Positions 1 through 7,494 of a stretch of 39,220 bases of DNA are shown in pieces (position 1 is the first letter of the stretch; the number at the start of each line of letters is the position of its first letter). The DNA comes from SHLQ01 sp964445255 (lineage in GTDB: Bacteria > Actinomycetota > Acidimicrobiia > Acidimicrobiales > SHLQ01). A program made the translations under genes and the position numbers. The DNA is taken from contig CAYUKM010000009.1 in the NCBI GenBank assembly GCA_964445255.1, positions 1 to 39,220 on the forward strand, read 5' to 3'. Below the pieces are notes generated by a model. It saw only the letters and a program-made list of their open reading frames with translations. It was not told the DNA's origin and searched no databases.

Positions 1-13
1 GTGGCGTAGCGAC

Positions 14-54
14 CATGTCCGCTTCCGCGGTTGTCCGCCGGGAGTGCGGACATG
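14..54. repeat. 9-bp inverted repeat downstream of tRNA-Lys
   Basis: A perfect 9-bp inverted repeat, CATGTCCGC at 14-22 and GCGGACATG at 46-54, with a 23-nt spacer. It starts 7 nt past the 3' end of the reverse-strand tRNA. There is no T-tract, so it is not a classical intrinsic terminator. It could be a processing or termination hairpin for the tRNA transcript, or a protein-binding palindrome. Confidence 0.5.
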
Positions 55-60
55 TAGTTG

Positions 61-133
61 TAGGTCGCCCGGGGCTCGAACCCGGCACCTTGGGATTAAA
101 AGTCCCCTGCTCTACCCGATGAGCTAGCGACCC
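61..133 (-). tRNA. tRNA-Lys (anticodon UUU)
   Basis: Read on the reverse strand, a 73-nt cloverleaf is visible. The acceptor stem is GGGTCGC with GCGACCT (one G-U pair at the end), followed by discriminator A. The D-arm is GCTC...GAGC, the anticodon loop CTTTTAA carries UUU, and the T-arm is CCGGG-TTCGAGC-CCCGG. The first anticodon-stem pair is a G-A mismatch. The CCA end is not encoded, since the bases after the discriminator read CAAC. The anticodon reads Lys AAA/AAG codons. Confidence 0.96.
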
Positions 134-204
134 GAAACGCCCCACAAATGTACAGCTGTTTGGGCCGTGTCCGTCTCGCGGGGGCTACATCTCAGCATTT
201 CGCG

Positions 205-696
205 CTACCACCAGTTTGAACCGGGCCCGCCCTTGAAGGGTCCTACGACCTTCGACGTGATCCACCCGCCATAAAAGCTGCCCTCGTTCGACGCCACCGG
301 TTCGCCAGCAACGCTGCAGTCGACCTTTTGGGCGTAAAAGGCCAAGTATCCCGTGATCTGCACAAATGGTGCAGTGGGAGCGTCGTAAGACCAGGCGACC
401 TGTGGTCGAAGTTCGCCGTCGGCGACCCAATCAAAGTAGGAGGCCTCGCCCTTCCACTCACAGAAGCTTCGCCCCAACCCCGGCGCCAGAAGCGACATGT
501 TCACGTCTTCACGTGGGATGTAGAACGCGGGAGGTTGTGAAGTCTCAAGTACTCGTAGGGCCGACGTCGTCCGTGCGATCTCATGATCCCCAGAGGCGAC
601 GACGACGAGGTCATCGGTCGGATCGATGACAGGCGGGCGCGGGTAATCCCACACCGACTCTTGGTCTACGCCTGGCTCGATTGGCTGCGGTCTCAT
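205..696 (-). CDS. DUF427 domain protein
   Basis: This is a 163-residue protein of the DUF427 (NTP_transf_9) family, for which no reaction is firmly established. The family core is visible near the middle: CEWKGEASYFDW, then VAWSYDAPTAP, then ITGYLAFYAQKVDCSV. This corresponds to the usual CPWKG...SYY / AW.Y..P / I.GYVAFY.DKV pattern. The frame extends upstream to 837, but that would overlap the divergent gene that begins at 717. The ATG at 696 (MRPQPIEPG) leaves a 20-nt divergent gap and is the better start. The protein has no signal peptide or membrane segment and is probably a cytoplasmic single-domain protein. The family assignment is firm and the function is unknown. Confidence 0.88.
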   Translation of the reverse strand: MRPQPIEPGVDQESVWDYPRPPVIDPTDDLVVVASGDHEIARTTSALRVLETSQPPAFYIPREDVNMSLLAPGLGRSFCEWKGEASYFDWVADGELRPQVAWSYDAPTAPFVQITGYLAFYAQKVDCSVAGEPVASNEGSFYGGWITSKVVGPFKGGPGSNWW

Positions 697-716
697 GGCT
701 GTAGCTTGGGACGGTA

Positions 717-1196
717 ATGACAGAAGCGTCGGATTCTCTGGGGAACAATCCCTCGGTAACCACAAACGATGACGAACGGGCCTATGTCGACTACGGCGAG
801 CAGTTGCGCGAAGCCGTTTCACAGGCGATACAACCATGGCTGGTCAACCAACTTCGAGTCCGCTTCTCGATCGAACCGGACCTCCTGACTACTGAGATCG
901 GCGCCGTGGCAGCTGACGCGGATGCCCGTTTGTGCGAACTGGTTCATGCAGATGTCGACACTCCGCTGAGCGGTCCGCTGGAACGAATCCGCGGAGCGGT
1001 CGAGAAGCTAAGCCCGCGACTGGTCGAACTCGGTGCGGTACCGCCCACACGAGACCCCTTTGACGAACGGATACGCCCAGACGACATCTTCGCGCTTGGT
1101 CCAGTGGCCTTCTCGGATCTGGGCGACCGTGTGCATCAGGCAGGAATTACCTGGGGTGCCGCAAAGGCCTACCTTCATCAGTCTCGACGAAAGTAG
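717..1196 (+). CDS. hypothetical protein upstream of glnD
   Basis: This is a 159-residue acidic soluble protein that I do not recognise. It has no signal peptide, membrane segment or recognisable catalytic motif. Residues 1-20 look disordered (Ser/Asn/Asp rich) and the rest is predicted largely helical (for example EQLREAVSQAIQPW and LERIRGAVEKLSPRLVEL). It ends three bases before the GTG of glnD, so the two are almost certainly co-transcribed. The spacing suggests translational coupling. The ATG at 717 is the only reasonable start, 20 nt from the divergent DUF427 gene. Codon use matches the neighbours, so the gene looks real. Confidence 0.82.
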   Translation: MTEASDSLGNNPSVTTNDDERAYVDYGEQLREAVSQAIQPWLVNQLRVRFSIEPDLLTTEIGAVAADADARLCELVHADVDTPLSGPLERIRGAVEKLSPRLVELGAVPPTRDPFDERIRPDDIFALGPVAFSDLGDRVHQAGITWGAAKAYLHQSRRK

Positions 1197-1199
1197 CGT

Positions 1200-3470
1200 G
1201 TGACCATGGCTCTAGATCGCGCCGCACTCCTGAACCGTACCGACCTTCGAGGTTCGGCCTTTACCGATGCCTACACCACGCTGCTCGACGAGTGGCTGCA
1301 AGACATTTCCTCCTCCGCCGAACTGCCGACCGGTGTCGCCTTGACTGCAGTCGGCGGATTCGGGCGTCGCGAGATGTCGCCCGAAAGCGACATCGATCTC
1401 GTCCTCGTACATGCCGAAGGCGTCGCTGTGGGATCGGTCGCCGATCACCTCTGGTATCCGATCTGGGACGAGGGGATCAAGCTCGGTCACCGGGTGGACA
1501 CCATCGATGGGCTCCTGAAAAGCGCTCGGCATGACCTCGATACGGCAACGGCGCTGCTTGATACGCGTCACTTGGCAGGAGATGAAAAGGTCTCGCTTGA
1601 ACTCGCCGTGGAAGCCGCTGCACAGTGGAGCGCCGGAGCGGTCGAGAACGCAACCCGGCTCGCGGTTCGACGCAGCGATCGCCATGACCAGCATGGTGAG
1701 GTGGCCTTCGAGTTGGGCCCAGACCTGAAAAACGGTCGTGGTGGGTTGCGAGACGTCCACTCCCTGCGCTGGGCCTCAGCGACAGGGGTCCTGTCCGAAG
1801 ATGCAGCGGCGATGCTCCAAGACGCCCACGAGGTGCTCTTGGCTGCGCGAGTCGAGCTGCATCGTTTAACCGGTCGACCAGGGGATCGGCTGGTGCTCGA
1901 CTACCAAGATGAGGTTGCGGTTGCCCTCGACTACAAGGATGCCGACGCACTCATGGCCGACGTGGCTGGGGCTGCCCGGACGATTGCGTGGAACGCGGAT
2001 GCGGCCTGGTTCTTTATCGAACGTTCGGTCGAATCGCGCCGCCGGTCTAGCGATGTCGAGCACCTCGACAACGGGATCGTGATCGACGGCGCCCTCTTGT
2101 CACTCGAACCGGATTTTCCGCGTGATCCGATGATGTTGTTCAACGTGGCTAAGGCTGCAGCCAGCCGGCACTGTTTCATCGACAACGCGGCGCTCGACCA
2201 GCTGTGTGAGCTCAAGTCCCAACTTCCGGATCCATGGACCGCCGAGATGCGAGATGCCTTCACCGACATCTTCCGGTTGGGGCGTGCCGCTATTCCGGTG
2301 ATCGAGGCCTACGACCAGGTGGGCCTGATGACCGCGTTGATCCCACAGTGGGAGTCCTCTCGTAGTCGGCCCCAGCGAAACGCCTACCACCGCTTCACCG
2401 TCGATCGGCACCTCCTCGAAGCCGCCGCCGAGGCATCGGCGCTCACCGACAAGGTCGACCGTCCCGATCTACTGGTCCTCGGTGCATTGCTGCACGACAT
2501 CGGCAAGGGCTACCCGGGCGATCACACCGACGTCGGGGTTGAGCTCATAGCCGATATCGCCCCCCATATGGGGTTCGATGCCGCCGATACCGAACTTCTT
2601 GTCGACATGTGTCGCTACCACCTGCTACTTCCCGACGTCGCAACGCGAAGAGATCTCGACGACGACGGAACCATCGAAGCCGTAGCGGGCACCGTTGGTT
2701 CGGTTCGCCTACTCGAATTGCTCGGATCGTTGACCGAGGCGGACTCGATCGCTACCGGTCCATCGGCGTGGAATGCTTCCAAGGCTGAACTCGTGCGCAC
2801 GCTGGTCGGGCGAGTTCGTTTTGTTCTCGAAGGTGGTGAGGCAGCGGATACGGTCGGTCAAGGCTTCCCCGGTCCACGTGAGCGAGCGTTTCTCGATAGC
2901 GACGAGTTCGTCGTGGACATCGACGGTCCGGTGATCACCGTCGTCCAGTCCGATGCTGCCGGGGCGTTCAGTCGGGTAGCTGGTGTGCTGACGCTCAACG
3001 GCCTCGATATCACCGGAGCCGCAGCTCATACCGAGGGCGGGCGAGCGCTCTCGCAGTTCACCGTGAACCACACAGACTTCGATCATCGTCGACTCCGTTC
3101 GCAAATGATCGATGGGGTTTCGGGGCGCCTCGCAGTTGGGCCGCGTGTAGAGGAGCGGCGCAACACCTATGCCCGATCGTTCAAACGCTCGTCTGCTGCG
3201 CCGATCAATCCTTCGGTGTCGTTCGACAACATGAGCTCGGAGACCGCAACTGTTATCGAGGTGACTTGTCGAGATCAGATCGGGGTACTGTACCGAATCG
3301 CCCGAGCGCTTTCGGAGATGCAGATCAGCATTTCGACCGCTCGAATTCAGACCATCGGTGATCGTGTAGTCGATGCGTTCTACGTGATGGCGAGCGACGA
3401 GAAGATCGTTGACCCGGGGCACCAAAGCGAAGTTGAGCGCGCTGTGCTGTATGCAATCGCGAGGAAGTAA
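1200..3470 (+). CDS. glnD: [protein-PII] uridylyl/adenylyltransferase GlnD
   Basis: GlnD modifies and demodifies the PII nitrogen-signalling protein; in actinobacteria the modification known is adenylylation. The 756 residues show the full domain order. A nucleotidyltransferase motif GGFGRREMSPESDIDL is at 52-67, with D64 and D66 as metal ligands. The family motif KNGRGGLRDVHSL is at 177-189. An HD hydrolase motif LLHDIGKGYPGDH begins near 430 (H432, D433). Two ACT domains lie at about 577-640 and 685-755, the second starting VIEVTCRDQIGVLYRIA. The length is slightly short of the enterobacterial enzyme (about 890). The start is GTG at 1200; an in-frame ATG at 1206 is the alternative. No amtB or glnK lies beside it in this window, although those are frequent neighbours in actinobacteria. 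Confidence 0.93.
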   Translation: MTMALDRAALLNRTDLRGSAFTDAYTTLLDEWLQDISSSAELPTGVALTAVGGFGRREMSPESDIDLVLVHAEGVAVGSVADHLWYPIWDEGIKLGHRVDTIDGLLKSARHDLDTATALLDTRHLAGDEKVSLELAVEAAAQWSAGAVENATRLAVRRSDRHDQHGEVAFELGPDLKNGRGGLRDVHSLRWASATGVLSEDAAAMLQDAHEVLLAARVELHRLTGRPGDRLVLDYQDEVAVALDYKDADALMADVAGAARTIAWNADAAWFFIERSVESRRRSSDVEHLDNGIVIDGALLSLEPDFPRDPMMLFNVAKAAASRHCFIDNAALDQLCELKSQLPDPWTAEMRDAFTDIFRLGRAAIPVIEAYDQVGLMTALIPQWESSRSRPQRNAYHRFTVDRHLLEAAAEASALTDKVDRPDLLVLGALLHDIGKGYPGDHTDVGVELIADIAPHMGFDAADTELLVDMCRYHLLLPDVATRRDLDDDGTIEAVAGTVGSVRLLELLGSLTEADSIATGPSAWNASKAELVRTLVGRVRFVLEGGEAADTVGQGFPGPRERAFLDSDEFVVDIDGPVITVVQSDAAGAFSRVAGVLTLNGLDITGAAAHTEGGRALSQFTVNHTDFDHRRLRSQMIDGVSGRLAVGPRVEERRNTYARSFKRSSAAPINPSVSFDNMSSETATVIEVTCRDQIGVLYRIARALSEMQISISTARIQTIGDRVVDAFYVMASDEKIVDPGHQSEVERAVLYAIARK

Positions 3471-3479
3471 AGTCAGGAC

Positions 3480-4166
3480 ATGACAGCCCGATTAGCGATC
3501 ACTGAGCAGGATCTCCTGCGTTGGTCGGAGATGCTTTCAGCTCTGGCGCGAACGGGGATGGCCTTCACCGACTCGCTGTACGAGCAAGAGCGATTTGAAG
3601 AGATCTTGGGCGTCGCTGCCGAGATCGCCGCAGCCACATCTCAACCGCTCGAGCCAGACAAGCTCGTCGAGGAATGGATGAAGACCGTCGGGCATGGCGT
3701 CCCGGGCTATGTGACGCCCAAGACCACAGTGGGAGCGATCGTCGGGAACGAGGATGGCGAACTGCTGTTGGTCCAGCGAGCCGATTCGGGCTTTTGGCTC
3801 TACCCGACCGGCTGGGCTGACGTTGGCTACTCGGCGGCCGAGGTCGCGGTCAAGGAAGTGTGGGAGGAGACCGGTATCAAGTCCGAGGTGGTGCGTTTGT
3901 TGGCGGTCAACGACGGTATGCGTTTGGGCTTTACGCGAATCCCGCTGTACAGCACGGTCTTTCATCTGCGTGCGATCGGCGGCGAGGTAACCGCGCACCC
4001 CTTGGAGTGCACCGACGCCGGCTTCTTCAGTCGAGACAACCTGCCCGAACCTCTCGTCGGCGGTTCGCGCTGGGTCGATCGTGCGTTCGCGGCGATATCA
4101 GGGGCGGAGCTCGAGGTCCAGTTCGACGACGTACGTACCCCGCCTTGGGAGCAAGAACATGCCTGA
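3480..4166 (+). CDS. Nudix hydrolase with N-terminal Nudix_N domain
   Basis: This is a 228-residue Nudix-family pyrophosphohydrolase, probably acting on ADP-ribose-like or other X-linked nucleoside diphosphates. Residues 1-70 are a helical domain typical of the Nudix_N_2 subgroup. The Nudix fold follows from VGAIVGNEDGELLLVQRA. The Nudix box reads GWADVGYSAAEVAVKEVWEE; the position usually held by the first Glu is Tyr (VGYS), which I recall as common in this subgroup, while the metal-binding EVWEETG is intact. It lies 9 nt after glnD and overlaps the next gene by 8 nt, so the block reads as one operon. The exact substrate cannot be told from sequence. Confidence 0.88.
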   Translation: MTARLAITEQDLLRWSEMLSALARTGMAFTDSLYEQERFEEILGVAAEIAAATSQPLEPDKLVEEWMKTVGHGVPGYVTPKTTVGAIVGNEDGELLLVQRADSGFWLYPTGWADVGYSAAEVAVKEVWEETGIKSEVVRLLAVNDGMRLGFTRIPLYSTVFHLRAIGGEVTAHPLECTDAGFFSRDNLPEPLVGGSRWVDRAFAAISGAELEVQFDDVRTPPWEQEHA

Positions 4167-5001
4167 TCCCGGATCATCATTTGACGGCGCTTCTCGCGTG
4201 GAGGAAGTAAAAAGCCGTCGGGGTGTGACTCAGCTTCGGCGCACGTGGGAGGCGACAGATCCGCATGCATCGGTGCTCATCCTGCATGGCATTTCAGAAC
4301 ACTCGGGTCGGTACGAACACGTTGGGTCCACCTTCGCAGCAGCCGGCTTCTTCGCTCGTTCGTATGACCATCATGGCCATGGCCGGAGCGGCGGGACCCG
4401 AGGTCACGTCGATTCCTTCGAGGTGTTTCTCGAAGACGTCGAGGACAACCTCATCGAACTTCGGCGAGAAGGACGCCCGGTCGCGTTGTTCGGGCACTCC
4501 ATGGGGGGCTTGATTGCGCTCGGCTATTGCTTGAGCGGGCGACCGCTTCCCGCGGTGAAGTTGCTCTCTGGACCTGCGATCGATGCCGTGACGCCTCGAT
4601 GGCAACGGGTCGCTGCGCCACTTGTCGGGAAAGTGGCCCCGAAGCTTTTCATCAAGTCCGAGTTTGATGGATCCCTCCTCTCGACCGATCCTGACGTTGG
4701 AGCCCGATACTCGGCTGACCCCCTACGAGTTCCCGGCGCGACCGCTGGCCTCGGGTTGGTGTTGTTCACAGCGATGGCTGACGTGATGGAACGGTTGGAC
4801 GAGCTTTCGGTACCGACCATGGTCATGCACGGCGGAGACGACAGGATCGTCCCCCCAGCATCGACCGAACCAATCGGCAATCTTGCAACGGCGACGCGTC
4901 GGGTGCTTCCAGGCCTCGCACACGAGATCCTCAATGAGGCGTCATGGGAAGAATCGATGCGCTCCTACATCAACTTCGCCAACGGGGCCTTGAAGGCTTA
5001 G
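4159..5001 (+). CDS. alpha/beta hydrolase, monoacylglycerol lipase-like
   Basis: This is a 280-residue serine hydrolase of the monoglyceride lipase / lysophospholipase (Hydrolase_4) type. The oxyanion segment ILHGISEHSGRY is at about 41-52, as in monoacylglycerol lipases. The nucleophile is S114 in GHSMGG, the acid is D228 in GGDDRIVPP and the histidine is H255 in GLAHEILNE. DHHGHGRSGG is the usual segment following strand 4. The ATG at 4159 sits inside the last codons of the Nudix gene (8-nt overlap) with GGGAGCAAG just before it, so translational coupling is likely. No signal peptide is seen. The last codons and the TAG stop lie inside a nested hairpin that recurs at 28528. Confidence 0.9.
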   Translation: MPDPGSSFDGASRVEEVKSRRGVTQLRRTWEATDPHASVLILHGISEHSGRYEHVGSTFAAAGFFARSYDHHGHGRSGGTRGHVDSFEVFLEDVEDNLIELRREGRPVALFGHSMGGLIALGYCLSGRPLPAVKLLSGPAIDAVTPRWQRVAAPLVGKVAPKLFIKSEFDGSLLSTDPDVGARYSADPLRVPGATAGLGLVLFTAMADVMERLDELSVPTMVMHGGDDRIVPPASTEPIGNLATATRRVLPGLAHEILNEASWEESMRSYINFANGALKA

Positions 5002-5035
5002 CCGCCAACGGCTCCGCCGTCATTTTGGCGGCACG
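4991..5035. terminator. nested hairpin repeat, copy 1 (probable bidirectional terminator)
   Basis: An outer stem GCCGCCAA (5001-5008) pairs with TTGGCGGC (5025-5032). Inside it a second stem, CGGC (5009-5012) with GCCG (5016-5019), can form. The preceding TGAAGGCTTAGCCGCCA (4991-5007) and the trailing ATTTTGGCGGCACG (5022-5035) are identical in a second copy at 28528-28588. It sits between the convergent hydrolase and PAC2 genes and includes the hydrolase stop codon, which suits a bidirectional terminator. There is no long T-run. Confidence 0.6.
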
Positions 5036-5073
5036 CGTTCAAGGCGCGCTCATTGCCTCCGGGGGCCGTTTGG

Positions 5074-5937
5074 TCAGTCGAGGTCTCTCAGGAATTGTTC
5101 TACTTCGTGCATGAGTTCTTCGGGGTTGAGGAACTCCGCCTCTTCGTCGTAGTGGTGCTCGAGCTGAGCGACAAACTCGGCGGTTTCTTCATCTTCATCG
5201 ACGAGCTCGCTGACTTGGCGTTCGTAGGCGACGGCCGCAATTTCAAGGTCGGTTGCGTAGACCGATACGTCGAGCATGGTCGTGAGGCGTTCGATTAATG
5301 CCAGTGCCGCCTTTGGTGATGTCGCTCCCGGTACATAGGAGGGCACGGCTGCCCATAGCGAGGCGGCGGTGAAGCCGGCATCACGGGCTTCGGCGTGCAG
5401 CACACCGATGAGTCCTGTTGGGCCTTCGTAGTTCGACGGTTTGAGTCCAAGCTTGTGGGCGGTTGCTTCGTCGTAGGCGGTACCGAGGACCTGCACCGGA
5501 CGGGTGTGGGGGACATCAGCGAGCAGTGCACCCATGGTGACGACCATCTCTGCGCCCAGCGCTCGGGCCGTTGCGAGAATCTGCTGGCAGAAGGTCTTCC
5601 AACGCATCTGCGGCTCTACTCCCAGCATCACGATTACATCGAAGGGTGCATCGGCAAGGCGAGCTGCGTAGAAGCTGGTATCGGGCCAATGGAGTTCGCG
5701 CTCGAAGCCATCGACGATCTCGACCGTTGGTCGAATAGCGGTGAAGTCAAAGAACTCCTCCGGATCGATGTCGGCGAATAGTTCAGCGTTCCAGCGGTCG
5801 ATCAAATGATGCGCCGTGGTGGAAGCCGCATCGCCAGCGTCGTTCCAACCTTCAAGCGCCACGATGAGAACGGGCGAACGGAGTTCGGGGAGTGATGTGC
5901 ACCGCACAAACTCCGCTCCGCCGATCGATTCGTTCAT
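5074..5937 (-). CDS. PAC2 family protein
   Basis: This is a 287-residue protein of the PAC2 family, named for eukaryotic proteasome assembly chaperone 2. Actinobacterial members are widespread but have no firmly assigned reaction. The PAC2 core starts with SPVLIVALEGWNDAGDAAS and continues through MVVTMGALLADVPHTRPV and GLIGVLHAEARDAGF. The C-terminal 60 residues are acidic and helical (VDEDEETAEFVAQLEHHYDE), with coiled-coil character. The frame can be extended to a GTG at 5973, but the ATG at 5937 (MNESIGG) fits the family better; neither has a strong ribosome-binding site. It is convergent with the hydrolase gene. Confidence 0.87.
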   Translation of the reverse strand: MNESIGGAEFVRCTSLPELRSPVLIVALEGWNDAGDAASTTAHHLIDRWNAELFADIDPEEFFDFTAIRPTVEIVDGFERELHWPDTSFYAARLADAPFDVIVMLGVEPQMRWKTFCQQILATARALGAEMVVTMGALLADVPHTRPVQVLGTAYDEATAHKLGLKPSNYEGPTGLIGVLHAEARDAGFTAASLWAAVPSYVPGATSPKAALALIERLTTMLDVSVYATDLEIAAVAYERQVSELVDEDEETAEFVAQLEHHYDEEAEFLNPEELMHEVEQFLRDLD

Positions 5938-6049
5938 CACTAAAACGGTACCCGTCGACCCCAAAATTACCACCTAGAGTCGCGGCAAATGTCGAACCTG
6001 TTCGCAGCTGAGGATCTACGATCAAAGTGATCTCTGCCGAAGGAATGCA

Positions 6050-6490
6050 ATGATCTCGATCGAAATAGTTGAAGCCGCCGACGAGGAGCTGGTCGCGGCA
6101 TTCGACAAGCTCATCCCACAACTGTCGCGCTCGAGCCCACCGCCAGATCTGGAAACCCTTGACCGGATCGCGAAAAGCGAGGCTTCGACGTTGCTCATCG
6201 CTCGTGCGGAGAATAGATCGATCGTGGGATCGATGACGCTCGCGATGTTCGACATCCCCACTGGCCGCCGAGCTTGGATCGAAGACGTTGTCGTCGACAC
6301 CGAGGCGAGAGGTCAAGGTGTAGGGCGACTGCTCAACGAACGAGCGCTGGAGATAGCGGCCGAGGCCGGGGCCAAGACCGTCGATCTAACCAGCCGCCCC
6401 TCAAGGGAAGCAGCCAACCGCCTCTACCAACGCATCGGTTTCGTACCGAGAGAAACCAACGTCTACCGGTACGAGACCGACGCCAGTTAG
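6050..6490 (+). CDS. GNAT family N-acetyltransferase
   Basis: This is a 146-residue single-domain acetyltransferase. Motif A, which binds acetyl-CoA pyrophosphate, reads VVVDTEARGQGVGRLLNE, followed by AAEAGAKTVDLTSRP and a C-terminal EAANRLYQRIGFV, all typical of GNAT enzymes. An AAGGA ribosome-binding site lies 5 nt before the ATG at 6050. It is cytoplasmic with no membrane segment. The acceptor substrate (small amine, antibiotic or protein N-terminus) cannot be told. It is convergent with egtD, ending 8 nt from it. Confidence 0.9.
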   Translation: MISIEIVEAADEELVAAFDKLIPQLSRSSPPPDLETLDRIAKSEASTLLIARAENRSIVGSMTLAMFDIPTGRRAWIEDVVVDTEARGQGVGRLLNERALEIAAEAGAKTVDLTSRPSREAANRLYQRIGFVPRETNVYRYETDAS

Positions 6491-6498
6491 CCGGGAAA

Positions 6499-7494
6499 TC
6501 AGATGGAGCTTGCGATAGCAAGCGAGACGGCGTAGTCGCCGTTGGGGTCGGTCCACCAGCGGACCATGTCTAGACCTATGGCGGCGAGTTCGTCTCGTAC
6601 CTTTTGTTCGCGGAACTTTGCCGAGATCTCGGTCTGCAGCACTTCGCCTTCGGCGAAGCTGACGGTGAGGTCGAGTTCTTCGACGTTGATGGCCTGGTCT
6701 CGCAGGGAGCGAAGTCCGAGGTCCATCCATTCGTTCTCGGTGTCAAACACTGCGACGTGTTCGAACCCGTCTAGGTCAAAGTTTGCGCCCAGGCGGCGGT
6801 TGAGAACGGTGAGGACGTTCTTGTTGAATGCGGCGGTCACGCCATGAGGATCGTCATAGGCCAAGACGAGTCGGTCGTGGTCCTTCACGAGGTCGGTACC
6901 GAGCAAGAAGCCGTCACCGGGAACCATGTTCGCGACGATGTCGGTCATGAACTTCTTGCGTTGCTCGGGCGCGAAGTTCCCGACGGTTCCACCGAGCAGG
7001 GCGATGACTCGGGTGCCCCCACCGGGGATTTTGTCCAGGTGATGTTCGAAGTCGCCGACTACGCCGTGGATATCCATATCGGGATAGCGCGCACCCAACG
7101 ATTCGGAGCTCGATTTCAAGATCCCGTCGCTTACGTCGAACGGGATGAAGCGCTTGAGTTGACCCGTCGCTTCCATCGCATCGAGCAGGGTCGTGGTCTT
7201 GTCGGCAGCGCCCGAGCCAAGCTCTACCAGGGTGTCGGCGGCGGAGGTGGCGGCGATGTTGTCTGCGTACATGCGCAGAATCGTCCTCTCGGCCTCAGTG
7301 GGGTAGTACTCCTCAAGCCGGGTGATCCTCTCGAACAGCTCGCTCCCGTAGTCGTCGTAGAACCACTTGGGTGGCAGCGTCTTCTGAACGCCAGGACCCA
7401 CGCCTAATCCGTCAAGTACGTCCTTGCGGAGGTTCCGCTCGAAATATCCCGCGTCTAGGTAGTTATCGATGACGAGTTGCTTATGTATGTCCAT
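6499..7494 (-). CDS. egtD: L-histidine N(alpha)-methyltransferase EgtD
   Basis: EgtD transfers three methyl groups from SAM to histidine to make hercynine, the first step of ergothioneine synthesis. The 331 residues carry the family N-terminal signature PPKWFYDDYGSELFERIT at about 41-58, then EYYPTEAER in the histidine-binding region. The SAM loop LVELGSGAADKT (89-100) and the strand ALLGGTVGNF follow. The ATG overlaps the TAA of egtB (TAATG), so the two genes are translationally coupled. The order is EgtB then EgtD in the operon. No egtA, egtC or egtE is in the window; the remaining steps must be encoded elsewhere or the EgtB acts on cysteine directly. Confidence 0.95.
   Translation of the reverse strand: MDIHKQLVIDNYLDAGYFERNLRKDVLDGLGVGPGVQKTLPPKWFYDDYGSELFERITRLEEYYPTEAERTILRMYADNIAATSAADTLVELGSGAADKTTTLLDAMEATGQLKRFIPFDVSDGILKSSSESLGARYPDMDIHGVVGDFEHHLDKIPGGGTRVIALLGGTVGNFAPEQRKKFMTDIVANMVPGDGFLLGTDLVKDHDRLVLAYDDPHGVTAAFNKNVLTVLNRRLGANFDLDGFEHVAVFDTENEWMDLGLRSLRDQAINVEELDLTVSFAEGEVLQTEISAKFREQKVRDELAAIGLDMVRWWTDPNGDYAVSLAIASSI

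Noticed and set aside
5974..6049. Promoter between the PAC2 gene and the acetyltransferase
   Set aside because: No -10/-35 pair stands out clearly enough to place.
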